Below, in pieces: positions 42,404-51,420 of a stretch of DNA of 64,000 nucleotides. The DNA is from Clostridium swellfunianum (GTDB lineage Bacteria; Bacillota; Clostridia; Clostridiales; Clostridiaceae). The stretch spans positions 3,580,036 to 3,644,035 of the forward strand of contig NZ_JAMOFV010000006.1 in assembly GCF_023656515.1 (NCBI RefSeq), given 5' to 3'. The notes beneath the pieces were generated by a model. The model saw only the letters and a list, made by a program, of their open reading frames with translations, was not told the origin of the DNA and did not search any database. How positions within the stretch are numbered: the first letter of the stretch is position 1; each line of letters opens with the position of its first letter. The translations under genes and the position numbers were made by a program.

Positions 42404-44191
42404 ATGAGCAACAGATTGAATGGAAGCTTGCCAAAGATAGGAATAAGACCAATAATTGACGGACGTAGAAATGGTGTAAGAGAATCTCTTGAAGAGCAAA
42501 CAATGAATATGGCAAAGGCCTTGGAAAAGCTTTTGACTGAGAATTTAAGACATCCAAGCGGAGAGGCGGTTGAGTGTGTAATTGCAGACTCTACCATAGG
42601 CGGAGTAGCTGAAGCAGCCAGATGTGCAGAAAAGTTTGAAAGAGAAGGCGTGGGCGTTTCAATATCCGTAACACCATGCTGGTGCTATGGGACTGAAACA
42701 ATCGATATGAACCCTAACATACCAAAGGCAATATGGGGTTTTAACGGAACAGAAAGACCAGGAGCTGTTTACCTTGCAGCAGCACTTGCAGGACATAATC
42801 AAAAGGGACTTCCTGCCTTTGGAATTTACGGCAGAGATGTTCAGGATGCAGGCGACACATCAATTCCAGAGGATGTTAAGGAAAAGCTTCTTAAGTTTGC
42901 AAAAGCTGGACTGGCAGTTGCAACTATGAGAGGTAAATCATATTTGGCAATGGGTAGCGTTTCAATGGGTATAGCAGGTTCAGTAGTTAATCCTGACTTC
43001 TTTGAAAGCTATTTAGGAATGAGATGCGAGTACATAGACACTGCAGAGTTCACTCGCAGAATTGCACTTGAAATATATGACAGAGACGAATATGAAAAGG
43101 CTCTAAAGTGGGTTAAGGAAAACTGCAAGGAAGGAAAAGACAATAACCCAGTAGAAAAGCAATTTAAAAGGGAGCAGAAGGATAAGGATTGGGAAACTGT
43201 TGTTAAGATGACCTTAATAGCAAGAGACCTTATGATAGGAAATCAAAAGCTTGCTGAAATGGGATACGGAGAGGAAGCAGAAGGACATAATGCTATTGCT
43301 TCAGGTTTCCAGGGGCAAAGGCAATGGACTGATATGTTCCCAGATGGAGACTTCATGGAAGCTATATTAAATTCCTCCTTTGATTGGAATGGAATTAGAG
43401 AAGCCTTTGTTTATGCAACAGAGGATGACAGCTTAAATGGAGCATCAATGCTATTTGGACACCTTTTATCAAACACAGCACAATTGTTTGCAGATGTTAG
43501 AACCTACTGGAGTCCTGAAGCAGTTAAGAGAGTAACAGGAACAGAGCTTACTGGAAAAGCTGCAAATGGACTTATACACCTTATTAATTCAGGAGCAGCT
43601 ACCCTTGATGCTACTGGACAGCAGTCTATTGACGGACAGCCTGCAATGAAGCCTTTTTGGGATATAACTGAAGAAGAGGTTGAAAAATGCCTTGAAGCAA
43701 CTAGCTGGAGACCTGCAAATCTAGGATACATGAGAGGCGGCGGGTATTCCTCACAATTTTTAACAAAGGGTGGAATGCCAGTTACAATGTGTAGGTTGAA
43801 TTTGATAAAGGGACTGGGAGCGGTTCTTCAAATTGCAGAGGGTTATTCCGTTGAGCTTCCTGAAGATGTTCATAAGACCTTGGATGACAGAACAGATCCA
43901 TCCTGGCCAACAACCTGGTTTGCTCCAAACTTAACAGGGGAAGGCGCATTTAAGGATGTATATTCAGTTATGAACAACTGGGGAGCAAATCATGGAGCTA
44001 TTAGCTACGGACACATAGGTGCAGAATTAATAACTCTAGCTTCGATGCTTAGAATTCCAGTAGCTATGCATAATGTGCCTGAGGAAAAAGTATTCAGACC
44101 AAGCGTATGGGGAGCCTATGGAACAAAAGACATGGAAAGTGCCGACTTCAGAGCTTGCGAAACCTATGGACCTTTATATGGATTAAAGTAG
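42404..44191 (+). CDS. fucI: L-fucose / D-arabinose isomerase
   Basis: A 595-residue aldose-ketose isomerase, close in length to E. coli FucI (591). The Mn-binding residues align as Glu340 (ATEDD), Asp364 (LFADVRTYW) and His530 ([10 protein letters not shown]), matching E. coli 337, 361 and 528 from memory. FucI converts L-fucose to L-fuculose and D-arabinose to D-ribulose equally by stereochemistry. No fuculose aldolase or fuculokinase is present, so D-arabinose is the likely substrate here. AGGAGGG precedes the ATG. Confidence 0.93.
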   Translation: MSNRLNGSLPKIGIRPIIDGRRNGVRESLEEQTMNMAKALEKLLTENLRHPSGEAVECVIADSTIGGVAEAARCAEKFEREGVGVSISVTPCWCYGTETIDMNPNIPKAIWGFNGTERPGAVYLAAALAGHNQKGLPAFGIYGRDVQDAGDTSIPEDVKEKLLKFAKAGLAVATMRGKSYLAMGSVSMGIAGSVVNPDFFESYLGMRCEYIDTAEFTRRIALEIYDRDEYEKALKWVKENCKEGKDNNPVEKQFKREQKDKDWETVVKMTLIARDLMIGNQKLAEMGYGEEAEGHNAIASGFQGQRQWTDMFPDGDFMEAILNSSFDWNGIREAFVYATEDDSLNGASMLFGHLLSNTAQLFADVRTYWSPEAVKRVTGTELTGKAANGLIHLINSGAATLDATGQQSIDGQPAMKPFWDITEEEVEKCLEATSWRPANLGYMRGGGYSSQFLTKGGMPVTMCRLNLIKGLGAVLQIAEGYSVELPEDVHKTLDDRTDPSWPTTWFAPNLTGEGAFKDVYSVMNNWGANHGAISYGHIGAELITLASMLRIPVAMHNVPEEKVFRPSVWGAYGTKDMESADFRACETYGPLYGLK

Positions 44192-44206
44192 ATTCGACAA
44201 TTGATA

Positions 44207-44240
44207 AAAGGAAGTACTATTAAGCTTTAGTACTTCCTTT
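44207..44240 (+). promoter_or_regulatory. Intra-operon 13-bp-stem hairpin between fucI and kinase
   Basis: AAAGGAAGTACTA and TAGTACTTCCTTT are exact complements around an 8-base loop, ending 25 bp before the kinase start. Only TTT lies at the end, so it may be a leaky terminator or mRNA-processing barrier. Confidence 0.65.
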
Positions 44241-44265
44241 GCAATATAAAGAGGGATGTGATTAT

Positions 44266-45936
44266 ATGTCAAATAAAAAATATGCAATAGGACTGGACTT
44301 TGGCACGCAATCAGGACGTGCTGTTTTAGTAGAAGTAGAAACAGGAATGGAAGTTGCTGAAGCAGTTACTCCTTACAAATGCGGTGTAATTGATGAATAT
44401 TTGCCTGAAACGAATTTAAAGCTTCCTCAAGATTTTGCTTTGCAAAATCCTGAGGATTATATAGAAGTATTAGAGACTGTCGTGCCAAAGGTAATGAAAG
44501 AGACAGGTATTAGCCCCGAAGATATAATTGGAATTGGAATTGACTTTACAGCCTGCACCATACTTCCTGTAACAAAGGATGGCACAGCGCTTTGCATGCT
44601 TTCGGAATATAGAGCTAATCCTCATGCCTGGGTTAAGCTTTGGAAGCATCATGCTGCCCAGAGGGAAGCTAATGATTTTAATAAAATTGCAGGCTTAAGA
44701 AATGAAAGTTTTATGTTCAGATACGGAGGCAAGATTTCCTCAGAATGGCTTGTCACTAAGATTTGGCAGATTTTAAAGGAAGCTCCTGAAATTTACTCAA
44801 ATGCAGACAGCTTTATGGAAGCTGGAGACTGGGTAACTATGCAGCTTACAGGAATTAATGTAAGAAACAGTTGTGCTGCAGGCTATAAGGCTCTATGGAG
44901 CAAGAGCGAAGGATATCCTGATAAGAAATTCTTTAAGGCGCTTGATCCTAGGCTTGAAAATTTAGTGGAAGAAAAGCTAAACAGTCCTATACTGCCTATA
45001 GGAAGCAAGGCAGGATTACTTCGCAAGGAGATGGCTGCAAAGATGGGGCTTAGAGAAGGCATATCAGTTTCTGTAGCCAATGTGGATGCTCATGTTGCAG
45101 CACCTGCTGTCAAAGTGGTTGAGCCGGGAAAAATGCTTATGATCATGGGAACCTCAACCTGTCATATGCTTTTATCAAAAGAAAATAAGCTGGTAAAGGG
45201 TGTAGGCGGAGTAGTAGAAGATGGAATCATTCCAGGCTTTTATGGCTATGAAGCAGGACAGGCTGCTGTAGGAGACATATTTGAATGGTTTGTTGATAAT
45301 CAGGTTCCTGAAAGCTATATGAAAGAAGCCGGAGAAAGAGGAATTAACATACATGTTCTTTTAGAGGAGAAGGCTTCAAAGCTAAAGCCAGGTGAAAGCG
45401 GGCTGCTTGCTTTGGATTGGTGGAATGGAAATAGGTCTACTCTTGTAGATGCGGATTTAACAGGAATGATATTAGGGGCAACCTTATTAACCAAGCCAGA
45501 GGAAATTTACAGAGCGCTTATTGAAGCCACAGCCTTTGGAACTAATGCAATAATAGAAGCATTTAGGGAGGAGGATATAGCTGTAGATGCTCTCTATGCC
45601 TGCGGAGGGCTGCCAGAGAAGAATAAAATGCTAATGCAGATTTATGCTGACGTTACTAATATGGAAATAAGAATTTCAGCTTCAAAGCAAACTCCTGCAT
45701 TGGGCGCGGCTATGTTTGGAGCTGTTGCAGCAGGTAAAGAAAACGGAGGATACGATAGTTTGTTAGAAGCTGCAGAAAAAATGGCACGATTAAAGGACGA
45801 GGTGTTTAAGCCGATACCTGAGAATGTAAAGGTGTATGGAAAATTGTACCTAGAATATAAGAAACTATACGATTATTTTGGCAAAGGCGAAAATAATGTT
45901 ATGAAGGTTTTAAAAGCACTTAAAAGCAACGACTAA
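44266..45936 (+). CDS. AraB-like ribulokinase (FGGY family), probable D-ribulokinase
   Basis: A 556-residue sugar kinase. The phosphate loop is [19 protein letters not shown]; ribulokinase features are [37 protein letters not shown] and [14 protein letters not shown]; the FGGY-like ATP region is [20 protein letters not shown]. AraB enzymes phosphorylate L- and D-ribulose. No L-arabinose isomerase or ribulose-5-phosphate 4-epimerase is present, whereas FucI is directly upstream, so D-ribulose to D-ribulose 5-phosphate is inferred. GAGGG precedes ATG 44,266; upstream in-frame codons lie in the hairpin. Confidence 0.88.
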   Translation: MSNKKYAIGLDFGTQSGRAVLVEVETGMEVAEAVTPYKCGVIDEYLPETNLKLPQDFALQNPEDYIEVLETVVPKVMKETGISPEDIIGIGIDFTACTILPVTKDGTALCMLSEYRANPHAWVKLWKHHAAQREANDFNKIAGLRNESFMFRYGGKISSEWLVTKIWQILKEAPEIYSNADSFMEAGDWVTMQLTGINVRNSCAAGYKALWSKSEGYPDKKFFKALDPRLENLVEEKLNSPILPIGSKAGLLRKEMAAKMGLREGISVSVANVDAHVAAPAVKVVEPGKMLMIMGTSTCHMLLSKENKLVKGVGGVVEDGIIPGFYGYEAGQAAVGDIFEWFVDNQVPESYMKEAGERGINIHVLLEEKASKLKPGESGLLALDWWNGNRSTLVDADLTGMILGATLLTKPEEIYRALIEATAFGTNAIIEAFREEDIAVDALYACGGLPEKNKMLMQIYADVTNMEIRISASKQTPALGAAMFGAVAAGKENGGYDSLLEAAEKMARLKDEVFKPIPENVKVYGKLYLEYKKLYDYFGKGENNVMKVLKALKSND

Positions 45937-45988
45937 CAATTTTTAATTCTACGAAAAAAATAGATTATGTATTTGGAGGACTAAACTA

Positions 45989-46642
45989 ATGAAATTATTT
46001 ATTGATACTGCCAATGTTGAGGAAATAAGAGAAGCAAATGAAATGGGGGTTATTTGTGGAGTGACTACAAATCCATCATTGATTGCAAAAGAAGGACGAG
46101 ATTTCAGTGAAGTTATTAAAGAGATAATCTCCATAGTTGACGGACCAATAAGTGGAGAGGTTATAAGCTTGAATGCTGAAGATATGATAGAAGAGGGTAG
46201 AGAAATAGCTAAAATTCATAAAAATATGGTAGTTAAGATACCTATGACTAGTGAGGGGCTAAAGGCTGTAAAGGTGCTTTCAAGTGAAGGAATAAAGACT
46301 AATGTAACACTAATTTTCACACCTTCTCAGGCATTGCTTGCAGCTAGAGCAGGAGCATCCTATGTAAGCCCATTCCTTGGAAGGTTAGATGATATAGCTG
46401 CAAATTCCATGGAGCTTATAGAGAAAATAGCTCATATATTTAATATTCATAAGATAGGAACTGAAATTATTACAGCAAGTACAAGGAACCCAATTCATGT
46501 ACAAGAAGCAGCAGCGGCAGGTTCTCACATAGCTACAGTTCCATTTGCAGTTATAAAGCAAATGTTAAAGCATCCTTTAACTGATAGCGGAATTGAAAGG
46601 TTTATGAAGGACTGGAATGAAGCATTTAATAAAATAAGCTAG
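45989..46642 (+). CDS. Transaldolase (TalC/FSA-type, 217 aa)
   Basis: A 217-residue class I aldolase barrel of the short transaldolase/fructose-6-phosphate aldolase group. The Schiff-base lysine is Lys83 in VVKIPMT. Further family stretches are [33 protein letters not shown] and FLGRLDDI. The short clostridial members are usually true transaldolases of the pentose phosphate pathway. As last gene of the locus it would help return D-ribulose 5-phosphate carbon to glycolysis. GGAGGAC precedes the ATG; a strong terminator follows. Confidence 0.88.
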   Translation: MKLFIDTANVEEIREANEMGVICGVTTNPSLIAKEGRDFSEVIKEIISIVDGPISGEVISLNAEDMIEEGREIAKIHKNMVVKIPMTSEGLKAVKVLSSEGIKTNVTLIFTPSQALLAARAGASYVSPFLGRLDDIAANSMELIEKIAHIFNIHKIGTEIITASTRNPIHVQEAAAAGSHIATVPFAVIKQMLKHPLTDSGIERFMKDWNEAFNKIS

Positions 46643-46706
46643 CTTAACAGTATGACTCTTCAAAAAACTTGGATTTGAAGGTGCCAATTAAATAAAAATA
46701 AATTTC

Positions 46707-46735
46707 AAAGCTGGTGCTAATGTGCACCAGCTTTT
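46707..46735 (+). terminator. Rho-independent terminator of the D-arabinan locus
   Basis: AAAGCTGGTG and CACCAGCTTTT pair around an 8-base loop ending in TTTT. It separates the two sugar loci. Confidence 0.88.
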
Positions 46736-46785
46736 GCTACGTAAAAAACAATTTGTGTTAATAATAAGTGAAAAACATATAAAAA

Positions 46786-46798
46786 TGTTTCTGAAACA
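46786..46798. promoter_or_regulatory. LacI-type operator TGTTTCWGAAACA, site 1
   Basis: TGTTTCTGAAACA is a perfect 13-bp palindrome (one central base). It lies upstream of the promoter of the second sugar locus and matches site 2 at 46,924. Confidence 0.7.
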
Positions 46799-46834
46799 AT
46801 TTACAAAAATATTCAAAAAAGAATGAAAATTATC

Positions 46835-46863
46835 TTGAATTTACAGCAATAACTACTTATAAT
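46835..46863 (+). promoter_or_regulatory. Promoter of the second sugar locus
   Basis: TTGAAT (46,835-46,840) and TATAAT (46,858-46,863) are spaced exactly 17 bp apart. The LacI-type sites on both sides suggest DNA looping. Confidence 0.75.
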
Positions 46864-46923
46864 TAAAATAAGAGGTAAAAAATGTATTGAAGAAATGAAA
46901 TAGCAGGAAGTGATTTTACAATA

Positions 46924-46936
46924 TGTTTCAGAAACA
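46924..46936. promoter_or_regulatory. LacI-type operator TGTTTCWGAAACA, site 2
   Basis: TGTTTCAGAAACA lies about 60 bp after the -10 element, repeats site 1 with a changed central base, and is followed by a weaker half-site near 46,947-46,958. Confidence 0.7.
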
Positions 46937-47015
46937 AACAATGATATTTCTATGAAACAAATTAACTAATATAGATAAAATTTTTCAAATATTTTAAATA
47001 CGAAAGGAACAAACA

Positions 47016-48029
47016 ATGAAAACGACTGTGAGAAAAATCGCTACAGCAGCAGGCGTATCTCCTGCAACAGTATCTAGATATTTTAATGGTAATCAAAAAT
47101 TGAACAGTGATACTATAGAAAAGATTGAAATAGTACTGCAAGACATGGAATACAGCCCTAAAATGAAGAAAATTAAATCAAGCAATTTAATCGGTGTTTT
47201 ACTTCCGCACTTGCGCTATGGATTCTATGGTGATGCTCTTAGAGAGTTGATTGAACAAGCTGAAAACTATAATTTTAGCCTTGTTATTATTCCAACCAAC
47301 CAAGAGAACAGCTATAGTTACAAAGATATTGTTGAAAAACATAATTTCAGAGGAATTATTTATTTTGAAGAAGAGATAGACAAAGACATCCTTAACTTTA
47401 TGGAGGAAAGAGGCATTAGGACAGTGATGTGCGGCGGAGCAGCCCTTAATCATAGTTCTGATATGGTTCATGTTAATGATATGGCAGCGGCCTATGAGGG
47501 AACGAAATATCTGATTAAGCTTGGTCATAGAGATATTATGTTTATTTCAGATCATATACAAAACATTAGTGCAGGATTTCAAAGGATGACAGGAAGCAAA
47601 AGAGCAATGGAGGAAAGCTCCTTGAAGTTTGAAGAAGAAGCTATTAGCTATGGCCCTGTTACATATGAAGCTGGATATGAAGCAACAAAAAGATTTTTAG
47701 ACAAGGGAAAGAAGTTTACAGCAATATTTGCTTATAGCGATGAACTGGCAATGGGGGCAATGGCTGCATTATTTGATGCAGGAATTCGCGTACCCGAAGA
47801 GGTTTCGGTGCTTGGTTTTGATGATTTGCAGATTGCATCTAGAATAAGACCTGCACTTACAACTATTCATCAGCCAATGAAAAGCTTTATAACCAAAACC
47901 TTAGAATTATTTTTAGAAGAAGGAAAGATTGATAATGTAGAAATATCACTTCCATTTTGTATAAAGGAAAGAGGAAGCTGCATGGAAATAAATAGAGAAG
48001 CTGCAGAGATAGAATCAAATAGGCTTTAA
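47016..48029 (+). CDS. LacI family repressor of the second sugar locus
   Basis: A 337-residue regulator. The helix-turn-helix is TVRKIATAAGVSPATVSRYF and the hinge region follows at NGNQKLNSDT. The sugar-binding half shows GVLLPHLRYGFYGDALRELI, IFAYSDELAMGAMAALFDAG and VSVLGFDDLQIASRIRPALT. Palindromes TGTTTCWGAAACA flank its promoter and recur once inside the operon, so this protein is the probable binder. It starts the operon, so it is autoregulated. AAAGGAA precedes the ATG. Confidence 0.9.
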   Translation: MKTTVRKIATAAGVSPATVSRYFNGNQKLNSDTIEKIEIVLQDMEYSPKMKKIKSSNLIGVLLPHLRYGFYGDALRELIEQAENYNFSLVIIPTNQENSYSYKDIVEKHNFRGIIYFEEEIDKDILNFMEERGIRTVMCGGAALNHSSDMVHVNDMAAAYEGTKYLIKLGHRDIMFISDHIQNISAGFQRMTGSKRAMEESSLKFEEEAISYGPVTYEAGYEATKRFLDKGKKFTAIFAYSDELAMGAMAALFDAGIRVPEEVSVLGFDDLQIASRIRPALTTIHQPMKSFITKTLELFLEEGKIDNVEISLPFCIKERGSCMEINREAAEIESNRL

Positions 48030-48134
48030 TGTATTACGATATGACTCAAAATATGTATGAGGGAGGAGTGCTGACTAGTATAAAATAAAACTAAATTTAT
48101 CAAAGTTTACATGAAGTGAAAAGGGGGAAATTTT

Positions 48135-49427
48135 ATGTGGAAAAAATTATCAGTAGCAGCTATTTGCTTATGCATGACAATGTCTGCAATAGGCTGCAGC
48201 AAACAGGATAAGGCTGTAAACAACGGCAAACAGAACAATCCGGTTAATATTAGCCTTGTGATGTGGGATGAAGTACAAAAACCTGTAATTCAGCAGTCAA
48301 TTGACAAGTTTAATAAGGCACATGAAGGAAAGATAATTGCAACTATAGAGCAGGTTCCATGGAACAACTACTGGACAAAGCTAGATGCTTCCTTGCAAAC
48401 TAAAGAATCAGCCGATGTAATGTGGATGAATGTTTATTTGACCAAGTATGCAGATGCAGGAGTTGTAAAGCCTCTTGATGAATACATAGCTAAAGATAAA
48501 TTAGATATGGGGCAGTATGTTGAAGGTCGTGTAAACGCTTTCAAGTTAGGAGGAAAACAATATGCCCTGCCTAAAGGTCTTGATAGCGTCTTTGTAGCTT
48601 ATAACAAGGAGATATTTGAGCGCTATGGCGTTGAACAGCCTAAAAAGGGATGGACTTGGGATGATATGAAAAATACTGCAGCTCAGCTTCGAGACAAGAT
48701 TAGCAAAGCTGGAGGAAGCGAGTATCCAATTGTTATGGAATTAGACGGACAACCATCTTGGCTGAATTTTGTAAAACAAAATGGTGGTTATTATGTTAGT
48801 GATGATGGTAAGAAAACCGGTATGGGCTTGGATGCATCAGTAGGTGCAATTCAGAATATGGTAGATTTAATGAGCAATAAGCTTATGGCGTCATATAAAG
48901 TGCTTTCTGAGACAAAGGGTACGGATCTTTTCTTATCTGGTCAAGGAGCAATGGTATTCATAGGCTCATGGAAATCTTCTGTATTAGAAGGCTCCACAAT
49001 TGGCAAAAACGGAAAGATAGGATTACTCCAAATGCCTTCTTTAAATGGAAGCAATTCTTCAGTATTAGGAGGACTTGGCTACTGTTTATCAGCATCAAGC
49101 AAAAATCCAGATGCAGCTTGGGAACTGATAAAGTATCTTACTTCAGAAGAATCCTTGAATAATGAAGCAGTTAATGGAATAGATATACCAGCCAATAAAA
49201 ATGCACAAGCTGGATATTTGAAGAACTTTAAGAATATAGATGCCCAGGTAATATTAGACGCATCAAAAACCGGGTTCCCTTATCCAAGCAATGGCAATTT
49301 TGAATGGACTTCTTTTGTAGACGATGCAGTGCAAAAGGCACTTTCTGGGGTTGTGACGACAAAACAAGCTTTACAGGAAGGTTCATCAAAAGCTCAGGAA
49401 GTTCTAGATAAATTGTACAAGAAATAG
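48135..49427 (+). CDS. ABC transporter sugar-binding lipoprotein
   Basis: A 430-residue extracytoplasmic binding protein. The lipobox is SAIGC with Cys21. The fold is shown by ISLVMWDEVQKPVIQQSIDK, DVMWMNVYLTKYADAGVVKP, VFVAYNKEIFERYGVEQPKK and AMVFIGSWKSSVLEG. It belongs to the oligosaccharide/multi-sugar class and should supply the two permeases downstream. GGGGGAAA precedes the ATG. The bound sugar is unknown. A 14-bp-stem hairpin follows the gene, as in the first locus. Confidence 0.9.
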   Translation: MWKKLSVAAICLCMTMSAIGCSKQDKAVNNGKQNNPVNISLVMWDEVQKPVIQQSIDKFNKAHEGKIIATIEQVPWNNYWTKLDASLQTKESADVMWMNVYLTKYADAGVVKPLDEYIAKDKLDMGQYVEGRVNAFKLGGKQYALPKGLDSVFVAYNKEIFERYGVEQPKKGWTWDDMKNTAAQLRDKISKAGGSEYPIVMELDGQPSWLNFVKQNGGYYVSDDGKKTGMGLDASVGAIQNMVDLMSNKLMASYKVLSETKGTDLFLSGQGAMVFIGSWKSSVLEGSTIGKNGKIGLLQMPSLNGSNSSVLGGLGYCLSASSKNPDAAWELIKYLTSEESLNNEAVNGIDIPANKNAQAGYLKNFKNIDAQVILDASKTGFPYPSNGNFEWTSFVDDAVQKALSGVVTTKQALQEGSSKAQEVLDKLYKK

Positions 49428-49501
49428 ACTGTACTGTAAAATTTCACATTATCATGGGAAATAAAGATTAGTACAAATGTTTTATATACTGGTGCTAAGA
49501 T

Positions 49502-49539
49502 AAAACTGCTTCATTGAATCTAACGAATGAAGCAGTTTT
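49502..49539 (+). promoter_or_regulatory. Intra-operon 14-bp-stem hairpin after binding-protein gene
   Basis: AAAACTGCTTCATT and AATGAAGCAGTTTT are exact complements around a 10-base loop, ending in TTTT. It probably terminates part of the transcripts or protects the binding-protein mRNA. An ATG at 49,527 inside it is not a real start. Confidence 0.75.
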
Positions 49540-49568
49540 CACATAACAAAGTAAAGGAGTATATATTC

Positions 49569-50477
49569 ATGGGCATAAAAAGGATTAAATATTCTTCAAG
49601 AAGGCTTAATGAAATAATTGCCGGATATTTATTTATCGCCCCAATGGCAATAGGGCTAGGAATCTTTTCAGGGTATGCCTTTTTTCAAAATATATATTTT
49701 AGCTTTAATAAGGTTGGAGCCTTTGGCAAACCAAAATTCATTGGACTTGAAAATTACATCAATGCATTTACGGATCCGGATTTCTTTTTAGCATTGAAAA
49801 ACACCTTCTTTTATACTATTTTTGGGGTGCCTTTAGTCATTATATTTTCCGTTATAATAGCTCACCTGCTGAATAAGAAGATTAAAGGGCGTACGTTCTA
49901 TAGAGTTTGTATCTTCGTACCAGCTATTACCATGCCTGCAGCTATCGGCATATTGTGGCGTTGGCTCTTAAATTATAAATTCGGCATTGTTAATTATTTG
50001 CTAGAGAAGGTTGGAATAACCTCAGTAGCTTGGCTCAGTGAACCGAAAACTGTAAAATGGGCAATCTTGATAGCCCTTGTTTGGTCAATGGTAAGTTATT
50101 ATGTAATTATAATGTTAGGCGGAATGCAGTCTATCGATCCATCATATTATGAGGCGGCAATAGTAGACGGAGCCGGTCCTGTCCAATTGTTTTTTAAAGT
50201 AACTATACCATTATTAACTCCAATTATTTTCTTTTCTACAATAATGTCAGCAATAGGAATTCTGCAGATCTTTGACTTCATATTTTTAATGATACAAAGA
50301 AATTCCATTGCTTATCAGTATTCTATAAGCGTAGTAACCTATTTCTATGAGTTAGCATTTGTTAAAAACCTGCGTGGATACGCTTCAGCAATATCCATCA
50401 TCTTATGCAGTATTATAATGATTTTCACTAGCGCACAATTATATTTCCAAAAGTATTGGGTAAATTATGACAACTAA
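49569..50477 (+). CDS. ABC sugar transporter permease (MalF-type)
   Basis: A 302-residue membrane protein with six predicted helices. The EAA loop is YYEAAIVDGAGPVQLFFKVTI. The N-terminus has AGYLFIAPMAIGLGIFSGYA and a short cytoplasmic tail rich in Lys and Arg. AAAGGAG at 49,553-49,559 fits ATG 49,569, so I reject the longer frame beginning in the hairpin. It partners with the permease at 50,545 and the binding protein at 48,135; the ATPase is not encoded here. Confidence 0.9.
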   Translation: MGIKRIKYSSRRLNEIIAGYLFIAPMAIGLGIFSGYAFFQNIYFSFNKVGAFGKPKFIGLENYINAFTDPDFFLALKNTFFYTIFGVPLVIIFSVIIAHLLNKKIKGRTFYRVCIFVPAITMPAAIGILWRWLLNYKFGIVNYLLEKVGITSVAWLSEPKTVKWAILIALVWSMVSYYVIIMLGGMQSIDPSYYEAAIVDGAGPVQLFFKVTIPLLTPIIFFSTIMSAIGILQIFDFIFLMIQRNSIAYQYSISVVTYFYELAFVKNLRGYASAISIILCSIIMIFTSAQLYFQKYWVNYDN

Positions 50478-50489
50478 AAACCTCGGTTT

Positions 50490-50500
50490 TGTTTCAGAAA
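50490..50500. promoter_or_regulatory. Possible internal LacI-type operator
   Basis: TGTTTCAGAAA repeats 11 bases of the TGTTTCWGAAACA palindrome between the two permease genes. A roadblock or internal repression site is possible, but the last two bases differ. Confidence 0.4.
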
Positions 50501-50544
50501 GTATGTAGAAATGAAATTGTTATAGATAGGAGTATGACAATAGA

Positions 50545-51375
50545 ATGAAAATAAAAAAGTTAAATAAAAGCAGCTTGTTAGTTGGCCTTTCCCTTGCTGT
50601 ATTCTCATTCATCATGGTAGGGCCGTTTATTTGGATGTTCATTACCTCTGTAAAAACCTATGAAGAAACCATTCGTATTCCAATGCAAATACTGCCAAAG
50701 GCAATAAAATGGATAAACTATAAAATTGTATTCGAGAAGTTCCCTTTTATTATTTTATATTTAAATACATTTTTAGTGACCATAGCAACAGTAGCTGGGC
50801 AGCTGATTATTGTTTCACTAGCAGCTTATGCATTTTCAAGATTGAATTTTCCAGGAAGAGATATTATATTTCTGTTAATGTTGGGCTTTATGATGGTTCC
50901 TGGACAAATCTTTATTATCCCACGCTTTAATTTAATGGTTAATCTCGGCATTACAAATACTTTGACTGCTCTAGTTCTTCCAAGCATTTTCAGCGTCTTT
51001 GGGGTTTTTATGATGAAACAGTTTTTTTCAACCATTCCAAAGGAGCTTGATGAAGCAGCTCTTATAGACGGCTGCGGATACTTTAGAATATTTTGGAATA
51101 TACTGCTTCCACTTACAAAACCGGGCTTGGTTTCATTGGGGATTATGATTATGCTCAGCACCTGGAAAGAGCTCATGTGGCCAATTATAGTTAATAGAAA
51201 TATTGAAAAGATGACACTTTCAGCAGGTCTTGCAATGCTTATAGGTGAACATACAACTTACTATGAGCAGGTAATGGCTGGAGCTGTAATATCTGTACTG
51301 CCCATGGTTATCATATTTGTAATATTTCAGAAGCAATTTGTTGCCGGCATTGCGAGAAGCGGCTTGAAAGGTTAG
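50545..51375 (+). CDS. ABC sugar transporter permease (MalG-type)
   Basis: A 276-residue membrane protein, the second permease of this importer. The EAA loop is LDEAALIDGCGYFRIFWNIL; the N-terminal VGPFIWMFITSVKTYEETIR and the ending IFQKQFVAGIARSGLKG are classic for MalG-like subunits. AGGAG lies 14 bases before the ATG, with a possible operator in the upstream gap. It is followed by the amidohydrolase gene at 46 bp. Confidence 0.9.
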   Translation: MKIKKLNKSSLLVGLSLAVFSFIMVGPFIWMFITSVKTYEETIRIPMQILPKAIKWINYKIVFEKFPFIILYLNTFLVTIATVAGQLIIVSLAAYAFSRLNFPGRDIIFLLMLGFMMVPGQIFIIPRFNLMVNLGITNTLTALVLPSIFSVFGVFMMKQFFSTIPKELDEAALIDGCGYFRIFWNILLPLTKPGLVSLGIMIMLSTWKELMWPIIVNRNIEKMTLSAGLAMLIGEHTTYYEQVMAGAVISVLPMVIIFVIFQKQFVAGIARSGLKG

Positions 51376-51420
51376 AAATTGTATTGTGTAGGTAGATTAT
51401 AAAAAAGGAGTGTGATTTAT

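Noticed and set aside
42404-45936. L-fucose or L-arabinose catabolic operon
   Set aside because: FucI alone would fit L-fucose and the kinase alone L-arabinose, but fuculokinase, fuculose-phosphate aldolase, AraA and AraD are all missing, while D-arabinan enzyme families surround the genes.
49527-49568. ATG at 49,527 as start of the second-locus permease
   Set aside because: It is inside a 14-bp-stem hairpin and has no ribosome site; AAAGGAG precedes ATG 49,569.
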